From the NCBI GenBank assembly GCA_016763715.1, contig JAESTG010000031.1, positions 1 through 7,857 on the forward strand: a stretch of DNA of 7,857 bases. Reading direction: 5' to 3'. A program made the position numbers and the translations under genes. The notes under the pieces are model-generated. The model was given only the letters and a program-made list of their open reading frames with translations, made no database searches and had not been told where the DNA came from. The stretch is from Flavobacteriaceae bacterium. Its GTDB lineage: Bacteria; Bacteroidota; Bacteroidia; Flavobacteriales; Flavobacteriaceae. Below, in pieces: positions 1 to 6,999 of this stretch (within the stretch, counting starts at the first letter, position 1; each line of letters starts with the position of its first letter).

Positions 1-411
1 ACCCATGCGGCGATTATTTTGCCAGGCTTGGCATCGGCTTTCATTATCTTTTATTTCCGTCAATGCACCAAGGCTTTCCCTGCTGAATTGCGTGATGCGG
101 CTAAAGTGGACGGGCTTAAAGAATGGCAAATATTTATATATATCTATTTGCCTGTGATGAAATCGACCTATGCGGCGGCGTTTATCATTGTATTCATGGC
201 CAGTTGGAACAATTATCTTTGGCCGTTGATTGTGTTGCAATCTAATGAGTTAAAAACCATCACCTTGGTTATTTCGTCTTTAGCATCGGCTTATTATCCA
301 GATTATGGTGTGGTGATGGTTGGCACTATATTGGCCATATTGCCGACACTGGCAATCTTTTTCCTCATGCAGCGCCAATTTGTGCAGGGTATGTTGGGTG
401 CGGTAAAATAA
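1..411 (+). CDS. Sugar ABC transporter permease, MalG-like, C-terminal part
   Basis: This is the C-terminal half of an inner-membrane permease of the binding-protein-dependent MalG/LacG class. With a second permease, an ATPase and a periplasmic binding protein it would import a sugar or oligosaccharide. The frame is open to the window's left edge, so the gene is 5' truncated; 136 residues are visible, against roughly 270-300 for the family. The cytoplasmic EAA loop that docks the ATPase is clear: ELRDAAKVDG at visible residues 29-38, ending in the Leu-Pro at about 50-51. Membrane segments precede and follow it, including a stretch rich in Trp, Asn and Pro and a final helix before the typical tail ending GAVK. 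The stop lies 18 bp before a glycoside hydrolase gene, which suggests one operon and a beta-linked oligosaccharide as substrate; the exact sugar cannot be read from this part. Confidence 0.9.
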   Translation, partial: THAAIILPGLASAFIIFYFRQCTKAFPAELRDAAKVDGLKEWQIFIYIYLPVMKSTYAAAFIIVFMASWNNYLWPLIVLQSNELKTITLVISSLASAYYPDYGVVMVGTILAILPTLAIFFLMQRQFVQGMLGAVK

Positions 412-429
412 TTATTTTGAAAGTTTGTA

Positions 430-2274
430 ATGAATAATTTAGTTAAATATAACCAATCTTGGACTTTTCATCAGGGCTTTAATGACCAATGGGTCACGAG
501 CTTTGTGGCGGGTGAAGATGTGACATTGCCACATAATGCAGTGGATTTGCCGTATAATTATTTTGACGAGGCGGATTATCAAAAGCCATTCACTTATCAG
601 AAAATAATTGTGTGGGACGCGGCCTTTGATGGCAAAGAAATTAGCTTGATATTTGACGGGGCGATGGCCGACAGTGTGGTTTATTTAAATGGTGAGGAAA
701 TTGGTGCACATGCCGATGGGTATACGCCGTTTGAAATGCGTTTGACGGGCAAGTTAAACCAAGGTGAAAACCTGTTGACTGTTAAAATTGATGGCAGTGA
801 AAACCCTGACATTCCGCCATTTGGTGACCGCATTGATTATTTAACTTATGCGGGCATTTATCGTGACGTTTGGCTTAAAGTGGTGGATCCAATTTCGATT
901 GGAAATATTAAAATTGAGACTGCGCATGAATTGACTGACAGCAAATCGCTATCTGTACGATGTGATGTTTATAATCCGCAAAAACTAGCGGTTTCGGGCA
1001 TTGTGAGCGCGAAATTATTGGATATGGATGATGATTTAATTGCCCAAGTGGAGGGTGAGATAAGTTCTGACTCAGCGACTTTATCCTTCTCTGATCTTGC
1101 TGATTTGTCTTTATGGGATGTTGACAATCCGACGCTTTATAAACTGCAAGTGACGCTAAAATCGGGCGATCATCATGATGTTGTGAGTGATGAATTTGGC
1201 TTTAGAACCGCTGAATTTAAACCAGAAGGTTTTTTTCTCAACGGCAGGCTGCTTAAAATCATTGGCTTGAATCGTCATCAATCCTTCCCTTATGCGGGGT
1301 ATGCCATGGGCAAAGCCGCGCAAGAAAAAGATGCCGACATTATGAAAAATATGCTGAAATGCAATTTGGTACGCACTTCGCATTACCCGCAATCTAAATA
1401 TTTTATGCAGCATTGTGACCGCATTGGCTTGCTGGTTTTTGAAGAAATACCAGGTTGGCAACATATAGGCGATGAGGGGTGGAAGCAAATTTCAGTCGAC
1501 AATGTGCAGCGGATGATTGAGCGGGATTGGAACCACCCATCGATTATTTTATGGGGTGTGCGGATTAATGAATCGGCTGATGATCATGATTTTTATACCG
1601 AAACCAATAAGTTGGCGCATGAGCTTGATTCAACACGTCAAACCGGCGGCGTGCGGTGCATCGACAATAGTGAATTTTTAGAAGACGTGTTCACCATGAA
1701 TGATTTTGTGCAAGGCCAAGATGAGCTGCCCTTTGTAAACCATGGCCGCATTGCCTTGCGTGACCAACAGCAAACCACCGGGCTTAAAGACAACGTGCCT
1801 TATATGGTGACCGAATATAATGGCCATATGTTTCCGACCAAAAAACAAGATCAGGAAGATCGTCTTGCTGAGCATGTATTGCGGCATTTGTCGGTATTGA
1901 ACGCGTCTTATGGCGATGATCACATCGCGGGTTGCATTGGTTGGTGCATGTTTGATTACAATACCCATGCCGATTTTGGCTCGGGTGATCGCATTTGTTA
2001 TCATGGTGTGTTAGATATGTTTCGCGAGCCAAAATTTGCGGCTTATGCCTATAGCAGTCAATGTGACCCATCGGACGAAGTGATATTAAGGCCCGTGACC
2101 ATTTGGGCGCGCGGAGAGCGCAACATTTGTGGCGTCTTGCCATTGATTGTATTGAGCAATGTTGACGAGATTAAAGTCAGATATGGTGACACTTATAGTG
2201 AAAGTCTTAAACCCGATCGGGTTAATTATCCGCATTTGCCGCACCCGCCATTTATTTTGAATTGTAAGAGATAG
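430..2274 (+). CDS. Family 2 glycoside hydrolase (beta-galactosidase/beta-glucuronidase type), 3' end cut off
   Basis: This is a retaining glycoside hydrolase that would release a terminal beta-linked sugar. There is no signal peptide, so it is probably cytoplasmic and acts on what the upstream transporter imports. The order is a jelly-roll sugar-binding domain (about 1-155), an Ig-like domain (about 155-265) and a TIM barrel (about 265-550). GH2 signatures are NLVRTSHYP at 312-320, WGVRINES with the acid/base Glu381, and VTEYNGH with the nucleophile Glu462. The ATG at 430 follows the permease stop by 18 bp, with only a weak purine-rich stretch before it. The last genuine family residues are about PHLPHPPFIL (601-610). 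The final NCKR and the stop come from the other side of a sequence junction, so the Ig-like C-terminal region is cut short. Beta-galactosidase is the likeliest activity, but specificity is inferred. Confidence 0.9.
   Translation: MNNLVKYNQSWTFHQGFNDQWVTSFVAGEDVTLPHNAVDLPYNYFDEADYQKPFTYQKIIVWDAAFDGKEISLIFDGAMADSVVYLNGEEIGAHADGYTPFEMRLTGKLNQGENLLTVKIDGSENPDIPPFGDRIDYLTYAGIYRDVWLKVVDPISIGNIKIETAHELTDSKSLSVRCDVYNPQKLAVSGIVSAKLLDMDDDLIAQVEGEISSDSATLSFSDLADLSLWDVDNPTLYKLQVTLKSGDHHDVVSDEFGFRTAEFKPEGFFLNGRLLKIIGLNRHQSFPYAGYAMGKAAQEKDADIMKNMLKCNLVRTSHYPQSKYFMQHCDRIGLLVFEEIPGWQHIGDEGWKQISVDNVQRMIERDWNHPSIILWGVRINESADDHDFYTETNKLAHELDSTRQTGGVRCIDNSEFLEDVFTMNDFVQGQDELPFVNHGRIALRDQQQTTGLKDNVPYMVTEYNGHMFPTKKQDQEDRLAEHVLRHLSVLNASYGDDHIAGCIGWCMFDYNTHADFGSGDRICYHGVLDMFREPKFAAYAYSSQCDPSDEVILRPVTIWARGERNICGVLPLIVLSNVDEIKVRYGDTYSESLKPDRVNYPHLPHPPFILNCKR
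2251..2272. other. Junction between two unrelated sequences
   Basis: Within about 20 bases the hydrolase reading frame loses family similarity (after PHPPFIL), while a peptide-transporter frame on the same strand begins in mid-protein, open from 2261 just after an in-frame TGA at 2258-2260. Base composition and codon use change at the same place: freely GC-containing codons on the left, AT-rich flavobacterial style on the right. No inverted repeat, integrase, tRNA or insertion-sequence end is visible at the join. A chimeric assembly or clone is the simplest reading; real recombination is possible but would have destroyed two genes. Confidence 0.75.
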
Positions 2275-3109
2275 AATTATTGCAGTATCAATTTTTGGGT
2301 TATTCACTGTATTTTTCTTTGCTTTCTTTGAACAATCTTTGGGTTCAATGGCCTTATTTGCTGGAGACTATACAGATCGTACTTTAGAAGGCAGTTCGGC
2401 AACAATCTTTAAAGTTATTGATACTTTACTGACAACCATACCCTTAATTATTATTACTTGGGTTTTGTATTTACTTTCAAAGAAGACTTTTTCAAGAATT
2501 GGTTTGTCAAATTCAATACTTGCTATTGCTTTTGCAGGCTTATGGGTTTTGGTCATATTTAGATTGTATAATAAGTTTACATCAGATGTTACAGAAGTAG
2601 AAGCTACTTGGTTTAGTATTCTTAATTCATTCTTTATTATTACTCTGGCTCCATTTTTCTCTAAATGGTGGGAAAGTAAATATAACCCAAGCGCAGCAAT
2701 GAAGTATGGTTTAGGGTTGATACTGCTAGGACTTGGGTTTGCTATACTATCTTACGGAGCTTCAGACATCCCTTCAGGAGCTAAGACAGCTTCAGTTAGT
2801 ATGATCTTTTTAATATTAGCGTATTTATTACATACTATGGGGGAATTATGTTTGTCTCCCGTTGGACTCTCTTATTTAAGTAAACTAGTACCCCCAAGGA
2901 TGATTGGGTTTATGTTTGGGGTTTGGTATTTGGCAATCGCAGTTGGTCAAAAAGCAGCTGGAACTATGGGGGGCATGATTGACAAGATTTCTGAAGAATA
3001 TTCTATGGGGACTTTCTTTTTAATATTTACATTGATTCCAATAGGGGTAGGACTAGTTTCCATCCTTTTGAATCCAGTCCTTAAAAAACTGATGCACGGC
3101 GTAAGATAA
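2261..3109 (+). CDS. POT-family proton-dependent peptide transporter, C-terminal half only
   Basis: This is the C-terminal half of an inner-membrane proton-coupled oligopeptide transporter (POT/PTR2, major facilitator superfamily), which imports di- and tripeptides. The frame is open from 2261 and no proper start exists; I take the visible part from there (282 residues) because the residues before the TTG at 2339 match the family. They form a hydrophobic helix ending in the conserved FEQ motif (residues 23-25), which is POT helix 7. GELCLSPVGLS at about 194-204, followed by a Lys-Leu-x-Pro loop, is the family signature before helix 11. About seven further membrane segments follow. POT proteins have 450 or more residues, so the N-terminal half is missing, cut by the junction at about 2260. 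A strong hairpin terminator lies 17 bp after the stop. As it stands the fragment cannot make a functional transporter. Confidence 0.85.
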   Translation: MVRDRIIAVSIFGLFTVFFFAFFEQSLGSMALFAGDYTDRTLEGSSATIFKVIDTLLTTIPLIIITWVLYLLSKKTFSRIGLSNSILAIAFAGLWVLVIFRLYNKFTSDVTEVEATWFSILNSFFIITLAPFFSKWWESKYNPSAAMKYGLGLILLGLGFAILSYGASDIPSGAKTASVSMIFLILAYLLHTMGELCLSPVGLSYLSKLVPPRMIGFMFGVWYLAIAVGQKAAGTMGGMIDKISEEYSMGTFFLIFTLIPIGVGLVSILLNPVLKKLMHGVR

Positions 3110-3126
3110 ACGCAATACAAACGACA

Positions 3127-3156
3127 AAAAAACGTTCCCATTGTGGAACGTTTTTT
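3127..3156. terminator. Rho-independent terminator after the peptide transporter gene
   Basis: A perfect 12-bp stem (AAAAAACGTTCC at 3127-3138, GGAACGTTTTTT at 3145-3156) encloses a 6-base loop. The A-run on one arm and T-run on the other give a U-tract in both directions. It lies between the transporter stop and the first thioredoxin-like gene, so the latter must have its own promoter between about 3157 and 3188. I see no clear flavobacterial -33/-7 pair there. Confidence 0.85.
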
Positions 3157-3188
3157 GCTATATTATGGTTCCATAGACATTCAAATTA

Positions 3189-3731
3189 ATGAAACACATA
3201 CTACTTTTTGCCTTATTGTTTGCTGTTGGATCTATATCTGCTCAAAAGATTAAATGGATGTCCATGAATGAGGCTGTTGCGGCTCAGGCAAAAAACCCTA
3301 AGAAAATTTTTGTAGACATGTACACCAATTGGTGTGGGCCTTGTAAAATGCTTGATAGAAACACCTTTAGCAATAAAGATGTTGCCAACTATATTAATGC
3401 CAATTTTTATGCAGTGAAGTTTAATGCAGAAGGGGATGAGTCAATCACAGCAAATGGACAGTCATTTAGTAATCCAAGTTATGACCCCACCAAAGCATAT
3501 AGAAGGAATAGTCAGCATCAATTTGCTAAGTATATGGGTGTAAGAGCGTATCCTACGGTGCTTTTTATTGGGGAAGATGGTGGTTTAATAAATAGAGTGA
3601 AAGGCTATAAAACATCGCAGCAAATGGAGTTGTATCTTAAATTTTTTGGAACTGACCTTTGGAAAACAATAAACACTCAAGAGGCATTTAATAAATATTT
3701 CGACAGCTTTGAACCCCAATTTAAAAGCTAA
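3189..3731 (+). CDS. Exported thioredoxin-family protein (first of a tandem pair)
   Basis: This is a 180-residue thioredoxin-fold protein predicted to work in the periplasm. Residues 1-18 form a signal peptide (MKH, hydrophobic core, Ser-Ala before Gln19). The redox-active site WCGPC is at 48-52 (Cys49, Cys52), inside a strand-helix context (DMYTNW) typical of the thioredoxin_7/DUF255-like group. The cis-proline that closes the active site is Pro122 in RAYPTVLF. An insert of about 25-30 polar residues (roughly 82-110) lies between the central helix and the cis-Pro strand. The ATG at 3189 is chosen because it gives a full signal peptide; no Shine-Dalgarno is present, as usual in Bacteroidota. 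A close paralog follows 23 bp downstream. The function is probably thiol-disulfide exchange or disulfide reduction on envelope proteins; the partner is unknown. Confidence 0.88.
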   Translation: MKHILLFALLFAVGSISAQKIKWMSMNEAVAAQAKNPKKIFVDMYTNWCGPCKMLDRNTFSNKDVANYINANFYAVKFNAEGDESITANGQSFSNPSYDPTKAYRRNSQHQFAKYMGVRAYPTVLFIGEDGGLINRVKGYKTSQQMELYLKFFGTDLWKTINTQEAFNKYFDSFEPQFKS

Positions 3732-3754
3732 TTTTAACACCTACACTATTTACT

Positions 3755-4261
3755 ATGAAGCAGTTATTACTTATTGTTTTCTTTCTTTCCGCAGTTGCTA
3801 TGACTGCCCAAAAAGTGAATTGGATGACAATGGATGAAGCCTTGGCAGCACAAGAAAAAGAACCTAAGAAAATTATCATGGATGTATACACAACCTGGTG
3901 TGGTCCTTGTAAATTGTTAGATAAAAATACCTTTGGCAATAAAAAGGTGGCCGATTTTATCAACGAAAATTATTACCCCGTAAAGTTTAATGCAGAAGGC
4001 CCAGAGGAGGTTACCTATCAGGGTTTTACCTATACCAATCCTAATTACCAGTCAGAACGTAGAGGACGTAACGCAACTCATTTTTTTACCGATGCCCTCA
4101 AATTGAATGGATATCCTAGTATTGTTTTTTTTGAAGAAAATGGAACACTTATTCAAGCGGTCCCTGGTTATAAGTCACCACAAGATTTGGAAATCTATCT
4201 AAAAATGATAGACAACGATGATTATAAGAATCTAACCACCGTTGCGGCTTGGGAAGAGTAA
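3755..4261 (+). CDS. Exported thioredoxin-family protein (second of a tandem pair)
   Basis: This 168-residue protein is built like its upstream neighbour: a signal peptide (1-18, cleavage likely before Gln19), WCGPC at 48-52 with Cys49 and Cys52, and the cis-proline Pro121 in NGYPSIVFF. By hand alignment, residues 21-80 of the pair match without gaps at 40 of 60 positions, so the genes arose by duplication. The signal peptides, the polar insert (about 82-108) and the C-terminal tails have diverged, which hints at different substrates. The second copy ends about 12 residues earlier. It lies 23 bp after the first gene with no terminator between, so the two are probably co-transcribed; a strong hairpin follows at 4311. 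Periplasmic thiol-disulfide exchange is inferred from the fold and motif. Confidence 0.88.
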   Translation: MKQLLLIVFFLSAVAMTAQKVNWMTMDEALAAQEKEPKKIIMDVYTTWCGPCKLLDKNTFGNKKVADFINENYYPVKFNAEGPEEVTYQGFTYTNPNYQSERRGRNATHFFTDALKLNGYPSIVFFEENGTLIQAVPGYKSPQDLEIYLKMIDNDDYKNLTTVAAWEE

Positions 4262-4310
4262 CGGGAGAATTTCAAAGGCTCTTTTTAAAATTACTGGATT
4301 AAAAAATCAC

Positions 4311-4346
4311 AAATCCTGAATTCAAACTGAGTTCAGGGTTTTTTTT
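4311..4346. terminator. Terminator between convergent thioredoxin and comEC genes
   Basis: A 13-bp stem (4311-4323 AAATCCTGAATTC, 4329-4341 GAGTTCAGGGTTT) has two G-T wobbles and a 5-base loop (AAACT), then T-rich sequence to 4346. It lies 49 bp after the second thioredoxin gene and 10 bp beyond the comEC stop on the other strand. It should end the plus-strand transcript efficiently. On the minus strand the hairpin is followed by a weaker T-rich stretch, so it probably serves both genes. Confidence 0.8.
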
Positions 4347-4355
4347 GAGGCTATG

Positions 4356-6392
4356 TCAAAACACGATGGCTCCTTTTTCACCTGTATAGTGGAATGGGAT
4401 GTCTCTGGCTTTACAAGTGTTTTTCCAGCGACGAATAAACGAAGGATAGTTACTTCCATCGGCAACAATTAAAGTGGGATGTAAGCTATCTATAAGTCTG
4501 TCTAAATTTACTTTAGAACTATGAGTAAGTAGGACTATGGGTTTGCCTGTTATTGGGTAAATTCCAAGGCTGTCTAGTCGTAGTATGAGTCTGTTTTTAT
4601 AGTTGAACACATTTGAAAGCTTTGCTGAAGTATAATTAGATACTCTACGTTCGACAATAAAGTTTTTTAAAGGATATTCAGAAAAGGAAGGAAGCGTGTC
4701 CGACTTATATAATATTAAATCTCGACCATTTTGGTATCCTATACGGGTTTTTCCGAAGGTATGGAAAATAACTAGTTGCTCATTTTCAACCCCTTTGTTT
4801 TCGAATAGAATCACCCCCAGCCAAAGTGAGATTGATGCTAAAACGAATACAAGCTGCTTTGGCTTTCTTTTATTCCACAAAATAAGTAGCATGATTAAAA
4901 AAAAGTAACAACTACCCATTGTACTAAATGAAAACGAGATTTCTTTAAAAATAAATGCTTCTTTTTGTGCAACCCAAGCTATAAAATTATTCAATTGTGT
5001 TAGCATCCAATTGTAGGCGATAGCTATCGTTTGTGGAAGTAATTCAAATGTGGCTAAGGTCACAATTAATAATCCACCAATTAGCACAACAGACAAGAAG
5101 GGTAAGATGACTAGATTGCTGATAAAGAATAACCCTGGAAATTGGTGAAAATAATACAAACTCAATGGAGCAACTCCTAGTTGAGCGGCTATTGTAACCG
5201 TAATTATTCCCCAAAACAAACGCCCCAGATAGAATTTTGGGATATACAATTTATATAAACTAGGCTGTACCCACAATATGAAAAACACGGCTAAATAGCT
5301 TAGCTGAAAGCCAACATGAAATAGCCAATTTGGTTCAAATATGAGCAATACAAAGTAGGATAAGAATAAGGAGTTAAATCCATTGGTGGGTCTATCGAGC
5401 ATGTTAGCAAAAGCGAAAAAGGAAAACATGGTGACTGCCCTAACTACAGAGGGAGAAAGCCCTGCCAGTATTGCAAAGCACCACAGGAATAAAATAACCA
5501 ATATAGATTGAATTTGCTTTCCAAATTTTAGATGGCGTAAAGGTGAAAACAGTCGAGAAAAGATTAGAAATAAGATGCCTACATGCAAACCAGAAACCGC
5601 TAAAATATGTAAAACCCCAGCTGCTGCGAACTGGTGATATTGTTCTGGATCGATGTCTTTTTTATATCCAAGAACTAGAGCTTGAAGTATGGCTCTCTGC
5701 TTTGGTTCTATGGATGTTTTGCTTAGTTTTTGAATGATGTGATTTCGAATTCGTTCGGACACTCCTTTAAGTGAACTGTGACCTTGATTTGTGGCTAAAA
5801 AGTGTTCTTTTGAAGTTTTAACCTGATAATGAATTCCTTGGGTTTTCAGATATTTTTTGTAGTTGAACTGGTGAGGGTTTAATGGCTCTGGGATTTCAAC
5901 TAAGATATCAGAAATCAATAGTTTTGTGTCTACAGTTAAGTTTTGGGTTCCAGAATCTTTTTTGATTGATAGTAAAACCTTCCCAGTCACTTGCTGAGAA
6001 TCTAATTGTAACATTTCAGCCTCATATTTGTGATTGTAGCTATTTTCAGATAATATTTCTGTAATTTTAAGTTGAATAAATTGAGAGTTGTTAGAATGTG
6101 ATAGGTGTGAATAATGTTTGTTTTGATATTCAGGTTTGCGAAGTTGATAGTTTGAATATCCGAGTATGAAAAAGCAAGAATAAGTGAGTATTCCGAAGAA
6201 AATACCTTGTTGAAGTTTACGTCGTTCCCAAAGCCAAATGAGAAGTAATAATAAGGGTATAAAACCAAGAATAATTAGGAATATTGGGGCAAATGTAATG
6301 GGTCTTTGTATTTCCGAAGAAAAATAAGCTGCGACTATTCCAGCTGTCATACTTCCAGCAAGCCGCAACACGGTTAGATTAATAAATTTCAT
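4356..6392 (-). CDS. comEC: ComEC/Rec2-family DNA-uptake channel protein
   Basis: This is a 678-residue inner-membrane protein of the ComEC/Rec2 family, which carries single-stranded DNA into the cytoplasm in natural transformation. Order: two or three N-terminal membrane helices (about 8-82), a soluble DUF4131/OB-like region (about 100-200), the multi-helix Competence domain (about 225-510) and a C-terminal soluble domain (about 535-678). The Competence signature is at 256-275 with HILAVSGLHVG, and AGLSPSVVRA is at 310-319. The C-terminal domain sits where other members have a metallo-beta-lactamase-like nuclease, but I see no HxHxDH metal site; it ends with VADGSNYPSF (643-652) and a PFHYTGEKG tail, the short form I associate with Bacteroidota. 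The ATG at 6392 is a good start. The gene lies 59 bp after an NlpC/P60 lipoprotein gene on the same strand, probably in one transcript. Length is normal for the phylum. Confidence 0.92.
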   Translation of the reverse strand: MKFINLTVLRLAGSMTAGIVAAYFSSEIQRPITFAPIFLIILGFIPLLLLLIWLWERRKLQQGIFFGILTYSCFFILGYSNYQLRKPEYQNKHYSHLSHSNNSQFIQLKITEILSENSYNHKYEAEMLQLDSQQVTGKVLLSIKKDSGTQNLTVDTKLLISDILVEIPEPLNPHQFNYKKYLKTQGIHYQVKTSKEHFLATNQGHSSLKGVSERIRNHIIQKLSKTSIEPKQRAILQALVLGYKKDIDPEQYHQFAAAGVLHILAVSGLHVGILFLIFSRLFSPLRHLKFGKQIQSILVILFLWCFAILAGLSPSVVRAVTMFSFFAFANMLDRPTNGFNSLFLSYFVLLIFEPNWLFHVGFQLSYLAVFFILWVQPSLYKLYIPKFYLGRLFWGIITVTIAAQLGVAPLSLYYFHQFPGLFFISNLVILPFLSVVLIGGLLIVTLATFELLPQTIAIAYNWMLTQLNNFIAWVAQKEAFIFKEISFSFSTMGSCYFFLIMLLILWNKRKPKQLVFVLASISLWLGVILFENKGVENEQLVIFHTFGKTRIGYQNGRDLILYKSDTLPSFSEYPLKNFIVERRVSNYTSAKLSNVFNYKNRLILRLDSLGIYPITGKPIVLLTHSSKVNLDRLIDSLHPTLIVADGSNYPSFIRRWKNTCKARDIPFHYTGEKGAIVF

Positions 6393-6432
6393 GGATTTGG
6401 TTAATCTTTAGATGAAAGATGAACCAGGGAGA

Positions 6433-6448
6433 AGTACTTAAAAGTACT
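6433..6448. repeat. Short inverted repeat between the NlpC/P60 and comEC genes
   Basis: AGTACTT (6433-6439) and AAGTACT (6442-6448) are perfect 7-base arms with 2 bases between, in the 59-bp gap between the two minus-strand genes. There is no GC-rich stem and only a weak U-tract, so it is a poor terminator. It could be a minor attenuation hairpin, an mRNA processing site or chance. Confidence 0.35.
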
Positions 6449-6451
6449 AAT

Positions 6452-6949
6452 TTAAATGACACGACGCACTTCCACGAAGGCATTTTTCCAATATTTTTCA
6501 GTAAGTGAGGATACAATTACCCCACGAGACGAGGTAGAATGTATGAAACGTATGACCCCTTTTTTATTCTCAACAACCAATCCTACATGATTAATTGCTT
6601 TTTTGTTTTTGTTGGTTCGAAAGAACACCAAATCTCCTTTCTTAGTTTGGTTGAGTTTTAGTCGAATTCCTTGACGAGCCATATCTCTTGAGACTCTTGG
6701 TAGTTGAATATTTTCCTTTCTAAAGGATACATATATCAAACCAGAGCAATCCATTCCTTTACGATCCGCCCCACCAAATTTATAGCGAGTTCCCTCAAAG
6801 GTCTTGGCATGTTGGATTACTTTTGAGATTTTTTTAGATGAAACACTTGTGGTTGAGGTGTTTTTAACGATTCTATTTGTCGATTTTTTGGAGGCTCCAC
6901 AGGATGTCAATAACAGGCTGAGAAGGGCAAGGAGTACTAGTTTTTTCAT
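6452..6949 (-). CDS. NlpC/P60 (C40) family cell-wall peptidase lipoprotein
   Basis: This is a cysteine peptidase that should cut peptide stems of peptidoglycan, anchored as a lipoprotein in the envelope. From the ATG at 6949 it has 165 residues; a TTG one codon earlier is possible but ATG is preferred. Residues 1-17 form a lipoprotein signal with lipobox LTSC (Cys17 lipidated), then a Ser/Lys/Thr-rich linker to about 40, then the NlpC/P60 domain. The catalytic Cys68 lies in MDCSGLIYVSF, His121 in INHVGLV and the third polar residue His137 in FIHSTSSRGV, so the enzyme looks intact. The domain is small and has no SH3 or LysM targeting module, like E. coli Spr/MepS and NlpC. It lies 59 bp upstream of comEC on the same strand and 381 bp downstream of lpxB. 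Remodelling of the wall in growth is the likely role. Confidence 0.92.
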   Translation of the reverse strand: MKKLVLLALLSLLLTSCGASKKSTNRIVKNTSTTSVSSKKISKVIQHAKTFEGTRYKFGGADRKGMDCSGLIYVSFRKENIQLPRVSRDMARQGIRLKLNQTKKGDLVFFRTNKNKKAINHVGLVVENKKGVIRFIHSTSSRGVIVSSLTEKYWKNAFVEVRRVI

Positions 6950-6999
6950 CAAGTGAGATAGGTTAAGTGCCCTAAATTTAATAGATTTGAGGTAAATAG

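Noticed and set aside
1156..1488. Minus-strand open frame inside the glycoside hydrolase gene
   Set aside because: It lies wholly antisense to a strongly supported GH2 domain with catalytic motifs, and its translation shows no domain or helix pattern of its own.
1678..2307. Three overlapping minus-strand open frames across the end of the hydrolase gene and the junction
   Set aside because: All are antisense to the catalytic region or span the artificial-looking join; they are rich in Cys/His/Arg in a way typical of shadow frames.
2339..2341. TTG as the true start of the peptide transporter
   Set aside because: Residues before it, including the FEQ motif of helix 7, belong to the transporter family, so it is an internal leucine codon of a truncated gene.
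5543..5737. Plus-strand 64-codon frame inside comEC
   Set aside because: It is antisense to the Competence-domain signature of comEC, and no promoter or terminator supports it.
6002..6268. Minus-strand 88-codon frame overlapping comEC in another frame
   Set aside because: It overlaps the N-terminal soluble region of comEC on the same strand; its Tyr/Asn/Phe-rich composition reflects the AT-rich sequence read out of frame.
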